Below, piece after piece: positions 24,336 through 36,687 of a stretch of DNA of 64,000 bases. The position numbers were made by a program, and so were the translations under genes. Position 1 is the first letter of the stretch. Every line of letters starts with the position of its first letter. The notes below the pieces were generated by a model. The model had not been told where the DNA came from and made no database searches. It saw only the letters and a program-made list of their open reading frames with translations. This DNA is from Solenopsis invicta (Eukaryota; Arthropoda; Insecta; Hymenoptera; Formicidae): positions 22,783,497 to 22,847,496 of the forward strand of contig NC_052666.1 of assembly GCF_016802725.1 (NCBI RefSeq), read 5' to 3'.

Positions 24336-25540
24336 GAGCAAAAACTACCGCGCAGTATAGCGTAAGTCTGTTCGCTCTAACGCCGAAGCGATCCTTAATG
24401 GGGAATAGAAGAGTATCGCATGCTCAGAAAAGTTGGATCCTCTTTGGAAAGGTTTCAGTCCGCAAAAAGCTACGCTAGCAGAAGGTGATTGGTATGGTCG
24501 AAGGTATGAACAGGGTTGAAGCTAACTGTAGCGAGCTTTCGACCCCCTCCCCCCTGTGGGGCATGTCGAGCGTGGAATTAGGCACTTTTCCAGAAAAGTA
24601 CTTGATCCAACTATATGAGTTTAGAGCGACAGCTAATTACTACGGCACTCTTCTCCTCCCCTTTCTCATTACCTCTCTCTTTCTCTGCTTCGCTTCTATA
24701 TTCCGTTTTATTTCTTTTATGTGTCTATTTCTTTCATGCTTTTCGTAATTTTTCTACATATCCTCTCACTCTCTCTTTTCTCAATTGCTCTCAATCGCGT
24801 TCCACGCTTTCAAACTTTGGAATTCACCTTTATCGATTTGCGAGTCCAGTATGTAATACTTTGCATATTGCACAATCGATACGTACAAAAACGCGTTTCT
24901 TTTAACAAAGTTGTGCGCAAGTCTATTGTCAGCAAGAAAATATAAAAGACGATGGCGTCAGGGCATTTCCGGAATATTTAATGAGCTAATTAAGTTTCGT
25001 TTTGAAATCCTACCATGCGAATAAAACTTCGTATATAACAAAGGACCCGTAACCACAAAAAGTAAATAAATCTGGTAATAAATAAACGTAATTTGTACGT
25101 TACTTTCGAGTCGTAATAATACACACGATAAATAATTACAATTGCAAAAATAAAAGTGAGTTTTTCAATAAAAATGCAAATAAATTTAAAAAATCTTATG
25201 TTTGATTGTGCGAATTAAAAATGTGCTTTTCCTGATTTATTGCCAAACGGAACAGCACGATAGAATAAACATAAAGCTGTAACTTGCGATATTTATAACT
25301 AAAAGGATTTGATAGTTCAACAAAAAAATTATCTGAAAGTAATTATTAGTGTGTTTACATTCAGAGAAAAAAATCGTATTAGTAAAATTTGAAGACAAAT
25401 AGCAACTCAACTATGTATTATAAAGTAATAAGAACAACAGATAAATTATATGAAATAAGAAAAATATAGTACTCAGACATTGCATAACTACAGAAAAGTA
25501 ATGGAAATAAAAGAGATGGAATGACAGGCAATGAAAAAAT
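24334..25540. other. no gene recognised
   Basis: A pyrimidine-rich stretch (24640-24790) yields Phe/Ser/Leu-rich frames that are compositional. The remainder is AT-rich. Confidence 0.4.
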
Positions 25541-25618
25541 TGAGTCGACTGAGATTTGAACTCGAAATAGTCCGTTTTTGCACTTAGGATGTTACACAAC
25601 GACTGCTCCATTGGGTTC
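25541..25618 (-). repeat. decayed tRNA-type SINE head
   Basis: On the minus strand, TGGAGCAGTCGTTGTG (25610 leftwards) resembles an A box and GAGTTCAAATCTC (25563-25551) resembles a B box. Their spacing is normal for a tRNA promoter. The T-arm pairs imperfectly and no acceptor stem can be drawn, so this is not a working tRNA gene. A tRNA-derived SINE relic is the likelier reading; the AT-rich sequence to about 25410 could be its tail. Confidence 0.45.
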
Positions 25619-26039
25619 ATAATTATTCCGGTCGTACATGAATACTTAATTGACCTTATGACCCTATATATCTATACAAAATAATCTCAACAGAAATTAT
25701 ATTATTTATGCACAAAGTAAATTGTAATAAATGATTAATTAGTTCTTATGGCATTATGCTTCACTTAGAAAAATAAACAAAATTGGAAAAATGTAACTGT
25801 CACCTTATTTATATAAAGTCTCTATAACTGTGTAATGCAAATTGAGTCGCTATCTCATTATCAATTAATAGTGCACATACATTAATGCAGCAGCTACATT
25901 TTGTTTTTAGTATTATGTTAGATATCACTTTGGTTTTTATTCCTTCGTAGAACTAGTGGTAAGTACTTAAATTTCAGAGTTATAAAATGATAGTGTTAGA
26001 ACTATTTCGTTTTCTTTCAGGCAATTGAACAAATTTCTG

Positions 26040-26445
26040 CTACAATGAAACTTGCTAATGTAACAAGTTTTCTTCATTACAAGAGCAAAAGTGTGCGCGT
26101 TCCTAGTACGTTTTGTTAAAAATTTTAATCCATGTATTCGATCAATGTTCGCAGAAAGATTGTATTAATAAATTTGTTCAGCTATTATAACAAATATAAT
26201 TAGTTATCATCGTTAATTTTACTTAGCTCTAAAATCTTGCCACTGTAACATAGAATATTGGTTATCGCGACTATAAATCTGCTGAATCAGTGAAGATTAA
26301 TTTAATTTAATTGTTGCGTAATACAGATAGAAATACAATAAAATGATAAAATAAAATAAAATAATAAAATGGCTAAATAAAATAATAAATTACACAAAAA
26401 TTCTTAGTTGTTTTAACAAATCTATTTTTTCATTTTCTCGTTATT
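26040..26445. repeat. dispersed repeat family R1, copy 2
   Basis: Same orientation and block order as 8868-9175. Between the GTGAAG and CTTAGTTGTTTTAAC blocks this copy has about 100 bp of extra AT-rich sequence with AAAATAAAATAA iterations (26300-26400), absent from copy 1. Confidence 0.7.
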
Positions 26446-26639
26446 TTCTATTTTTTGAATAGGGCGATATAATCATTACAAAAGAAAGTAAATAAAAATT
26501 AAATAAGTACAGTCGAGAAATTAGATATTCACTTAACAGAAAATAGATAAGATTTGTAATTAAGGTAAAATACGTTTCTGCATGCGTAAGAAATTACTGT
26601 CGTAACCGAACGATAACAATTCGCTATGCCAATTGTCTT

Positions 26640-28450
26640 TTACGCCTTATCTCTTGCATGTATTATGCAAAGCGCGCGATATCGTAATGAATATTCGTAG
26701 AAAACAAGAGATCTCTCGCGCGTACTCTCAATAATGCTAACTACGCGGTCCAATTATCAAGTGCCGATATACGTTTCATCCATTCGTTCTCTGTTTGAGC
26801 TTCAGGATTATAATTAAGTGCTGTTTTCTTTCTAACAAAACGGAATACTTCAAATATTTTTTAACAACGATATTTGTTTTCATAAGTTCAAGATTCTTGA
26901 AGGGAGATCAATCATTACTTTGATTGGCTGAGTCATCGAAACGGTAGTGATGCGGTTTATAGATCGATACGCAGTGGCTATCGTACGGCTATCTAATACA
27001 CCGACAGATCACGAAGCACTTTGTTCCGTTGGTTTTTTGCTGCCGATGGAAAGCACTCTCCATTTACACTGTAAAAGCTTCGCGCAACTGAGGCACCGAG
27101 CAAAGCGAATCGAGAGACGTGGAAACAAATCGAGACGATTCGAGACGAGTGTACGAAAGGATTCCGATGGTATGTATGTATACCGTAGATCGTCCGCGGA
27201 ATTTTCTCGTGAAATTTATCGCTAAGTTTCGCCAGTGTTCTGCAGTGTGCAACATAAATAATGCGGTTACAATAATATCACTTTCCGACGTCGTAATTAA
27301 CTGTCGAGTTATGCCGATTAAATGTGGCAGCAAATTGGCGTCGTGTGTATGCGTATCAGGAAAATGCCGTTTATCGCGTTCGCTATAATGCCCACGACAC
27401 AGCATTTTCTATCTCACGGTGTTTATCACGTCACCCCGCGTGCTCTGAATTCCGGAAAACCTCTCGCTTATTTCCGACTACGATATCGCGACGCGCTTTG
27501 CTTCGCATTGCTGGTTTCCGTCATGGAAACAATATCAACCGGCGTCGTATTTCATTTGTGAGCGCGCGGTAAGACCAAGTAAAGCTACGAGAATACGAGA
27601 TATCGTGTCGCGTCGATCGATAGCGTCGTAAAGGATCTATCATAATCAGTTGCGGAATCTCGCCCTCGCCGCAGTTTGATTCACAGTTTGGTTCCGTTCC
27701 GATGCCTCTGTCGAGACACGGGATACACGCTTTGATTATATCCAATCTCCGTACACAGCGGAACACATAGAAACGTAACCCAGCTACAACGGAAACGCAG
27801 GATTCGAAGGGGAGTACGAATCCCGAGTATTCCGATCACGTGTCGGACAACCAACGGCGCGATTCCATCCAGCAGCCGCGCCGCGTACAGCCTTCCCTCT
27901 CAATTCCTCCTTTTCGCGAGAGACTTCTTGAGCTTCGCGTTTCCGAACGTTTCTAGAAGACGTCTTCGTCTCCGACGTCTTCGTCTTGTCTTCGAACCAA
28001 TTCACACCCTTCGCGTTCCACTTGGATAAACGAGCCGATTCGCGCCCACGATTTCGCACGATGGGATCTTTGTGCGTGGCAAAAAGACGGGCACGTGGCC
28101 GGAGACGCGCTTTGTACCGTCAAAAGTTGAAAGCTAAAACATCTGTGGAATTTCCTATTGTGTGTAAAGAATTTCGCGCCGAAAGAGTGCTCTGATATGC
28201 GAGGGCATTTTCCGTGCCGGAACAATGTCAAATGTATTGTTCGCATTCCCGATTTGGAAATTTCTAAAATATCTTGGCTCCTTATAGAAATAGAAAGAGC
28301 TCATTTCTTATTGTCGCAATCTGGTCCGTTGATTTTCTGTTACAGTAGAGGGAGCAAGGTCGCAATTACCAGAAACTTATTCATCAGAAGTCGCAAAACA
28401 AAGGCAAGAAATTAAATTAAGTAAAGAGCTTCTCGCGTAATTGATAACCC
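26640..28450. other. CpG-rich island without a recognised gene
   Basis: GC and CpG rise sharply over about 1.8 kb, and many overlapping open frames appear on both strands, as expected in GC-rich DNA. An acidic Glu/Asp/Val-rich stretch on the minus strand near 27953-27985 comes from a GACGTCTTCGTC repeat. No splice-bounded exon or domain was recognised. The island may be a promoter or non-coding exon region. Confidence 0.4.
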
Positions 28451-29280
28451 CCAAGCGTACATGGTACGGATTTTGAAACTAATCGACTTTACATCAAACG
28501 ATTCATCCGGCCCGAGCCTAGCCGAATCAGCTAGGGCGAGTTAGATCCACGTGAAATAAATAACTCTAAGCCCTTTTTACTCAGTCGATCGTTGTCGGCC
28601 ATTAGAAGAGAGCTTCAAAGCTTCCGGCGCCGTAGTTTCCGGGCCATCGCGGAATATCAGGCGGTCGATCTTACCCTTAATTACAAGTCATTGTCCCGGA
28701 GAGCACCGCGGGAGTCCGAGTTCCAAGAAACTTGCTTGATCGTCTTGCAGCTGCGAGCACGCGTCGCTCGGTCGCAAGGCTACCCGAGTGTACGAAGAGA
28801 GCTGCCTCTTGAGTTGCTCGGGCTTAATGGAACTTCTACTTGGATGCTACAACGTTACCTTCCTATCTTCCAATTGATTCCACTCACGCGCCGCGCTTCG
28901 AGCCGTGGCTCTAACGTACCGATAGCTCTAACTATCCGGGGATGAAAAGAATCGATCTTTGCCTACCGTTCATTCTTACCACCTCTTACGCGAGTTTATC
29001 GCGCGCTTCCAATCAATCAGGAATTTGTGTGATTTTACTATCAAAGTCGGTCGGGGATGTCAGTATGCTTGAAGATTCTATCGATAAAATAACTGAGTTA
29101 CGAAGCAAGAACTGGAAATGGTAGTAAAGGTAACCACACATCACGCTCGATCGCGTGAAAGCGCACATAATCTTCGGGGTTATGAACATAAAAGAAAAGA
29201 GATGATAATCATTAGTAACAAAAAATAATAAAGCAAATAAGAGAGAAATAGAGGTAAAGAGGAAAAATTCAATATCTGTA
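28451..29280. other. no gene recognised; contains first copy of a repeated motif
   Basis: Moderately GC-rich. A 117-codon plus frame (28592-28945) has no recognisable domain. The motif CCAATTGATTCCACTCACGC at about 28870 recurs at 29838 and 30276. Confidence 0.35.
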
Positions 29281-29469
29281 CACGGTTTAATCTGAAAATA
29301 ATTTTGTTGGACAGTTAAATTGATTGTGCTCGAATGTCTAAACTTTTTGCAGCATTGCTCAACATACTTCAACATCTCTCATAATTATTTTAATGGTCCA
29401 ATAAAATTATTTTCAAATTTAGTTAAATTTTGAGACATTTCAGCAAAAAGTCGTTTTTTTTCCCCGTGT
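29281..29469. mobile_element. MITE family X, diverged copy
   Basis: Starts CACGG and ends CCGTG, with the family blocks AAATAATTTTGTTGG (left) and CCAATAAAATTATTTTC (right). The interior carries TTTTTGCAGCATTGC as in the 19.2-kb copy. The left terminal repeat is shortened by an internal deletion. Confidence 0.7.
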
Positions 29470-30804
29470 AACATAATCGATTTTTTTATTCTTTAACTGA
29501 GAGACGAAAGAGGAAGCGTCAGTCTTTATATAAAATTTTTTTTTTATAAAAATATTTGTTGATGTAGTGACAAAATAGTAATTTAATTTAAATTAATCTT
29601 TTCATTAAAAATATATAATTGTACCAATTTAATTAATAATGCGTTATGTGACAATAAAAACTGTACACAATTATGTATAACGAATCTACTATTTTATTTC
29701 TGTTTCTTCTCCAAAATTTCGTGTTTATCTGCAATTATCTATAGAGAATAAGCTGCGGTGCGTCTTAATCACGAAAAAGGTAAAAGGGGAAAAGTTTCGC
29801 ATTGCGAGAATTATAGCTGAGCCGCTTTGGGAACTTCCAGTTGATTCCACTCACGTGCTGCTCCGTAGTGACTTATAAAGACGTTTATATTCGTTCAAGA
29901 GGGAGAAAAAAAGAAGGGTTTCGTAAGAGATTTTGTCTCTTTGCCAAAACTCAAGGTATACTCATTCATTAATCTCAAACAACAGAAAATTTCTCGACAC
30001 TTTTCCGATTAGAGATGGATTCGCGAACTCTCATCGAGAGGGAGAAGAAAATGATACATTTTCTCTTTAAAAGAGCTTCAGATAGAATTACGAGATTTAA
30101 CGGGTTAATATCACTTAATCCTTTTGCGCTTTCTGCTATCAAAGCATGAAATGCTTGCGAGTGCATGTCGCGTGCGTTACACGATGGAGAGTTTCCGCTG
30201 CACGGACCACCGGGCGTTACCGTTGCGCCTAATGGAACCCCGAGCTTGGCGTTAGCGCGGCCTCATCGTATCCCTTCCAATCGATTTTACTCACGCGCTA
30301 CACCGGAACAGATTGCACGCTTCCCTGTATCTAGGTGCAATGAAAAACGGTCGCTGTTTTCGGTTCATCATCGCACCTGCGCTTTTATCACAGGTCACGC
30401 GCATCCGTCCGCAACGACGTCCATAACTCTCGAGGCCAAAGATGAACGCGCTTTTGATATTTTCTTCATTTTGTTAGATTGCGATAAGAACGGTCTGCAT
30501 TCAGAAAATGCTGCGGAGAACGGAACGAGCAAAAAGACGCGAATGCACTTCTGTACCATTGTCCTAATTTTTACAGCTATAAAACGATGTTTTTTGTTCA
30601 CAGAATTTTCGCGATCTAAATTTAGCGATTTTAAGTACTCGAAGAGAACTGTATGTTGCTAGGCGATAATACAAATGGAAGATGTACAATACGAGATTTC
30701 TCTCTTCTTTGTATGCTATGTAAATATATATACGTATCATATAGAATTTTCTCTGTTCTGCTATTCACTAAATTCAAAGGAAAAAAATAGCATCAAATTG
30801 TAGC
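29470..30804. other. no gene recognised
   Basis: AT-rich to 29700, then CpG-richer at 29750-30650. The longest plus frame (30165-30662, 165 codons) lacks any motif I recognise and shares only a short block with 28830-28880. It is listed among the rejected items. Confidence 0.4.
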
Positions 30805-31903
30805 AAATAGAAAATTGAAGAAAAATATCATCTCAGCTGTGTATTGTGAAATTGCAATAAAAAACATTAATAAATTAGAAAAACAGAAAAAAGTCACCAA
30901 ATGCCTAAATCATATCTCATTAATATATATATATATTTTTTTATTTAATATAAGCAACATTTAAATAAAATATAAAGTAAATAAAAAATACATAATAGAG
31001 ATCACAATTTTAAAAATAAGTTTTATCTAGTTTTGTGCTTGTTATTAATACTTACAAAAATCAAATACAACTGATGTCAATTTTTGATCAATTTATTTAG
31101 CTGATAAAATAATCATGTAATTTTAAATTGAGTTTTTTAATTTTTATAAAAGATTTATTGTAGAACGTTTTCACTTTATTGTACACATTTAAAACTATTA
31201 TAAAAATTAAATCGATATTTTTATAAAACCACAAGTTATCATCTATTAAACTGTAGCGCCACAATTGTAGTTTCTATAGTTTTTATTACAAGAAATAAAA
31301 TTAATTTACTGTAAGATTGATAAGTGATAATAATAAAACTACTAATTGATATAAACAAAAATGTCAATTGCAAAATAAATTCAATCCAGTTTTATTTCGA
31401 CGATGTCATCTTTTCATTATTGCTATTTAGTAATTATTACATATTTGATTTTTTCTTCAATGAATTACTAACGTTAATCAAATATCTGATTACTAACGTT
31501 AATCAAATCAAATGACATTTGATCTGATTATTAACGTTAATCAAATCAAATGTAATAAATATGCTAGAATAGAGAACAAATCATAAATAGTAATATAAAA
31601 AATAATTAAAATTAAAAAATATATTATTGACATAAAAGTGCAGAAAATATAAACCAAAAATATATAATTTATATAGCTTATTTCATTAAGTGTAGAACTA
31701 TATAAATTATATTATAGATATTTCACTATTTAATTATTACACTACATTTCATTACATTAAGTAAAAATATAAAGATTAAGAAATATGATTTAGGCGACCT
31801 CGGCATTCAATGATTCGCCTCTGTCCTTCCAATTTATTAATTTTTTTTACTGCAATTTCACAATGCACAGCTAAAATGACATTTTTCTTCAATTTTCTAT
31901 TTA
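30805..31903. mobile_element. 1.1-kb non-autonomous element with about 120-bp inverted ends
   Basis: The left end 30805-30929 is matched in inverted orientation by 31785-31903: shared blocks include AAATAGAAAATTGAAGAAAAA, GCTGTGYATTGTGAAATTGCA, and CCTAAATCATAT. The interior is very AT-rich without coding capacity and carries a short tandem repeat at 31460-31555. A relative of the interior, without these ends, lies at 34918-35560. The superfamily is not clear. Confidence 0.75.
31460..31555. repeat. tandem ACGTTAATCAAAT repeat
   Basis: Three occurrences of AACGTTAATCAAAT, separated by CTGATTACT or CTGATTATT and a TCAAATGACATTTGAT palindrome, inside the 1.1-kb element. Confidence 0.8.
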
Positions 31904-33058
31904 ATAATTACTAAAATAATATTAATATCCAACATTTGTTATTGTAACGATACTTTTCAAAATTATTTTTGTTATGATTTTATAAAAAACTAATTACCTG
32001 TTAAATTTTCTTTATTTTATTATAGTCAGTAGAACTATTTTGTTTTTTTTTTTCGAGTGTATTTTTTCAGTTCTTTTTAACAATGGATTTAATATAAGTT
32101 AATATAAGTTATATATTAAATCTATTTATAAGTGTGTAAAATTTTTCCTGTTATTTCTTTTTAAATACTTTCAATAATAATAAATAAACTTTGAGTTGCG
32201 TATAACACAAAACAAGAATACGCAACTGGCAATCTATGGTCTAAATCCGCCCCGCAACGTCCAATCTTGATCCGCAGAGAAAATGAAAAATAAACTGAAT
32301 TATTAGTGCATAACGTCAAATTGTTTTTTTAACTTTATGAATTATCTGTTATCGAAGTGTTTTTTCTGAATAACAAACGTTACAAGAGAAAATTCTTCCC
32401 TTTAAAAACAAACTCGCGATGTAATCTTAAATTTCACATGTTGGCCGGCCAAAATTCTAATTGCGTTTCCCTGATATAAAATGAGGAATAATGTTACTCA
32501 CGGATATGATGTGTAGCAACGAAGTAGTAACTGCATTGTAACTCAATCTGTAACATACAAAATCCAAATTATAGCAAAAAAATGACCAAAAAAATGAATA
32601 TTAAAATATCTAGCAAACATTTTATTCGTATCTTGCAAATTTTACAAGATAATTACATAATTTCTGAAAAGTAGCTTTTAAAATATATTTACTGAATTTA
32701 TGTGAAGTAAATCCTCGATTAATGCAAATTATCCGTTCCGTGGTTTCTTTTTGCGCGGCTGTGAATCGCGTATAAATGGAATCTGCTAATAAATAAAAAA
32801 ATAAAAAAAATAAAAAAAAAAACGAGAAGAAACATCGATATTGTAAAAATATTCCTTTCACATATTTGCACAAAAACAATAATGAAAGTTAAAAAAACAA
32901 ATTTAAATTTTATTCGTCGATTGTCAGCTGTCAGTACTCCAAAGCTAACAATCGATGTAATAAGTACACTAAATAAGAACGTTTGGCTCAATGATATAAA
33001 ATAATTTCAATATATATTCAAAACATATTCAATAAATACCATTGATATATACTTTCTG
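31904..33058. other. no gene recognised
   Basis: AT-rich throughout with homopolymer runs. A small CpG-richer patch lies at 32230-32290. Frames here are Phe/Lys-rich and compositional. Confidence 0.4.
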
Positions 33059-33170
33059 ACCGCGTAAAAAGTCGCATAAAAAATGATATTGCATATAAAA
33101 TACCGCGTAAATGGAGGTAGTATTTGTACCGCGTAAATAAAAATCACGTATATTAAAAGTACCACGTAAA
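33059..33170. repeat. iterated ACCGCGTAAA motif
   Basis: ACCGCGTAAA occurs at 33059, 33102 and 33128, and as ACCACGTAAA at 33161. A related GTCGCATAAA lies at 33071. Spacing is irregular (43, 26 and 33 bp), so it is not a simple tandem array. It sits 120 bp upstream of the repeated module at 33289. Confidence 0.65.
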
Positions 33171-33288
33171 TCGAGAGATGAGCGTGCCTTTGAAGCTTCG
33201 TATAAATATTAATTTTTTTTAATTCTTAGATAAATAAATAATTCCAAGAAAAAAGATAATAAATAATGAATTATGATTATCAAAAGTC

Positions 33289-33565
33289 TATCGTTGCCCG
33301 ATGCCTCCTCCTCCTCTTCTAAAGTTAGGATAGATTAATCAATTGCTACTTCCTCCCGGTAGTCGCACAACATTCGCGAAAACAGGATTAATTACGCGCG
33401 TCTACTAATCAGTAGTATATGTGGATATATGATCGTGTCCTTTGTACGATACTTCTGACGTTAATTGCACGCAACACGTTTATCATTTTGTGACATGAAA
33501 AGAACGTTCACACGACGAAACGCACACAGCATTTACGATCGTACTCTTTGCTGAAATGCGCCACT
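33289..33565. repeat. CpG-rich module, copy A
   Basis: Starts TATCGTTGCCCGATGCC and contains TTGCTACTTCC, CCGGTAGTCGC, CGCGAAAACAGGATTAATTA, CTAATCAG and ACGTTAATTGCACGC. The same blocks occur in the same order, but inverted, at 40785-41083, and more distantly in direct orientation at 36688-36870. It could be a transposon end or a duplicated promoter or first exon. No coding frame is shared. Confidence 0.75.
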
Positions 33566-34257
33566 TAACTTAGACGTGTGTACCACCGGTACCACCATAC
33601 GCGTGACATTAACTATGGTTCACTTGGCACCATAAATGCTTCAAAGCATTTGATTGACCAAAGAATTTTAGTGATTGATCAATCAAAGAATGAAATGCAT
33701 GCAACGTCAGGTGAATAGTAGTCATTACATTGACCGCGAAACATGGACATCCTATGTCCATGCCGCAAAATAATTCTAAGAGAATTGCTGTCAACTTCGA
33801 TCTGATGCGTAATCCATAAATCAAAACAACCGGTAAAATCAGATTAATCATTGGTCAAGAGATGCGATAAACCGTTTTCAAATATGTAAGCGAAATTGAC
33901 ATCTGATATATATTGAACAGACAAATCCTATGAATCATTAATAAATGATACATAAATGTATAGAAGCTTTTTATTCTTTGAAACTTTAAAATCAGCAATA
34001 GGCATGACTTCGCACTCTCTTTATTTCATATCTGCGATATTATATTAATAAAAATTCAATAAATATTATATTACTAAAAATGATATTGTATTACTAAAAA
34101 TTCGACGATAATGTTGCCAACTTTGCCTCAATGTTGCGCGCATCCGATAAAATGCACCGATAAAGCGATAAAATCAAATTAATCGTGAGCGAAATGAATT
34201 ATCTTAAAATGCACAAATTTTTGTATAATATATTTTAAGCGAACGAATCCCATGAAA
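33566..34257. other. no gene recognised
   Basis: Contains a small perfect palindrome around 33752-33773 (CATGGACATCC then TATGTCCATG) and AT-rich flanks. No exon evidence. Confidence 0.35.
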
Positions 34258-34422
34258 TACATCCCAAAAAACACCAAGTTACAGTTAGTTATAAAAGTGT
34301 TAGTGATAATTTCCCACTCAACAGTATAATGATTACATAACACACTCGTTATATAATAGATATATGGTTGAGTTGAAAATTACAACAATTGTATAACTTA
34401 ATTCGGTGTTAGTTAGGATGTA
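34258..34422. mobile_element. short palindromic MITE-like element
   Basis: Left end TACATCC, AACACC, GTTATA and CCACTCAAC blocks recur inverted on the right (GAGTTGAAAATT, TATAAC, GGTGTT, GGATGTA) in mirror order, giving an imperfect palindrome of about 165 bp. Confidence 0.5.
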
Positions 34423-34917
34423 CTGTGTGTATTATTAATAATACGTGTAACATTAATAAATTCAATATGCAAAGATTTTTCATTAATCAAATTGCAGATT
34501 TGGTAGTGATACAATTCGCGTTTTTAATCGAAAGGGTCATGACGAGAAAACCTAGGTTTTTTAGTAACGTTAAAAATACTTTACTTTCGTCGAAAATACC
34601 GTTATAAAGCGTTGCGCACGAGTTACTGGCAGAGTCGTACCGAATAATACACTTGCCACGATTGCGTTCCGAAAGTTAATGGAGCGCAGAGCGGTTCACC
34701 CGGGCTGGTTCGAACTGCGACGTACGAATGATAGCGCACTTGCCCAGCTGACCTTGTATACCTAGTATACCTTGTGACCTACATGACGGTTTGATTGTGT
34801 ATACAGTAATGGCTATCGTTCATTATAGTCACTACAACAGTGTAAATGTAGTCGTAAAGTACTGTAGATTGTAAAGTATTGTAAGATACAATTATAAAGA
34901 ATTACTGAATGCGTTCG

Positions 34918-35560
34918 GTCATCTAAATTATACCCCTTATACCATCAATTTACATTTTAATTTAATACAAGTAACATTTACGGATACAAATACAAAGGAA
35001 ATAAGAAATACATAATACAGACAACAATTTAAAAGGTTTTATCTTGTTGTGCGAGTGCTTAAAAAAATCAGGCAGAACTGATGTTAACTTTTGATGAAAT
35101 TATTTAGTCGATAATGTAATCATGTAATTTTATATTGAATTTTTATATTTTCATAAATAAAAATTCATTGTAGAATATTTTACTTCATTGTATTTACAGA
35201 TACAAATTTAAAATTATATTGGAAGATTAAATCGATATTTTTATAAAATCTACCAATTTATTTAAATTATAGTACCATAAATTTTATTACACAAAACAAT
35301 ATTAATATAAGATTGATAAGTGATAAAACTAATAATTGATATAAATAAAAACATTTGTCAATTGTAAAAATAAATTCAAGCCAATTTTATTTCGATATTT
35401 TTATCTTTCCATTATTATAATTTATTAATTATTAAGTATTTAGTTACTTGTTCAATAAATTACCATTAAAATAAGTGTTATAATTAATAATCCACATTTT
35501 AATTATTTTAAATTATTAATTAAATTATTTAAATTCATAAATTCAATATTTTCAAAAGCT
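34918..35560. repeat. relative of the 30.8-kb element interior
   Basis: Direct-orientation similarity to about 30910-31440: shared blocks include AATACATAATA, AATCATGTAATTTTA, TTAAATCGATATTTTTATAAAA, AAGATTGATAAGTGATAA and CTAATTGATATAAA-like sequence. It lacks the 120-bp inverted ends. Continuing to 35665, it shares a TTTAAATCATA, TTGCAGCA, AAGACTTATAA segment with 4065-4190. Confidence 0.7.
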
Positions 35561-35733
35561 ATATGATTTGGGTTGTTTAAATCATAACTTTTGCAGCATG
35601 TAAAAAGACTTATAAATTTGTTATTAGTTAAAAGTTAAATATTGTAATAACGTGTGAAACAGCAAACTATTTTTCAATTTTTTGCATGTAAATCTTGATG
35701 AAAAAAACTTTTCTCATAATTTTTATACAAATT

Positions 35734-35990
35734 GGAACATTTTTCAGAAATACTCAAAGTACACAGAAAGTTTACATCTTCTCTCAGAATTTTTCATACA
35801 TGAATTCTGAAATATTTTAAGATTTCTTATTCTGAAATTTCTAAAAACTACTTGTAACTTTTTTAGATTTTATAACATTTCGTAAAACATTATAAAACAA
35901 AATTTTAGAATTCTTAAAACGTTTCATTAACTGTATAAAAAATTTTGAGAAAAAATATAGACTTTCTAAGTACTTCTGAAAAGAGTTTCA
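35734..35990. mobile_element. short inverted-repeat element (MITE-like)
   Basis: Left end TTTTTCAGAAATACTCAAAGT, CAGAAAGTTTACATCTT and CTCAGAATTTTTCATAC blocks are matched in mirror order on the right. Total about 255 bp, AT-rich, no coding capacity. Confidence 0.65.
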
Positions 35991-36687
35991 GGTAATTATT
36001 TAGGATAAGAGCCTCACTTCAAAATCTTAATGAAAATGTACTCATTCGATGCATTTTCACTAAAAATGAAAGAATTTGGAAGAAAAACATGACTGTCTAC
36101 CCTGCAAAGTGAGTTATTGAGCAATAAGTTAGCGAGTTGAGAGCTGTTAAGATATCTGTCTAAGGCTATGGTTGGATTCACAGTGCTATTGGTCTCTATG
36201 GTTCATTAAGCATAAACCAGAATAGAATGAAGCCAATAACAGTTTGAGCGCGAATCGGACAGTGGCCTAAATGCTTAAACTAAAGTTGAAGTATTTAACA
36301 CATTTGAATCAAATACATAAATGCTTAAACAGTAAAAAAATTGAGTTAAAAAATTTAGTCGAGTTAATAACTTCCTTTTTAGTGTATGTTATTCTAACTC
36401 ATTCATCTTCAATCTATAAAATTTTATATTTGTAACGTTTCTAACTTAATATGCAAAATATACAGTTGCATAAATATCTTACACAGATTCGTTATTCCAA
36501 TCTAATTGTAAGATAAGCGTTGATTTCTTCTCATTCACTGACATCACAACGCACAGCAGCGGAGTCCTAACGCCACGTTGACCTGCAAGTCCAGTAAAAC
36601 ACACAAATACAAAATCTAGGTTAGGTTAGCGCTCAAACAACACAATTAACATTATAAAACTAATATCATGTTACCACAGGATTGTTT
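35991..36687. other. no gene recognised
   Basis: Contains a weak hairpin at about 36188-36245 (CTATTGG on one side, CCAATAAC on the other) and otherwise AT-rich sequence. Confidence 0.35.

Noticed and set aside
30165..30662. 165-codon plus-strand frame
   Set aside because: No recognised motif, no splice signals, and the composition changes along its length. Only a short block resembles another place in the window.
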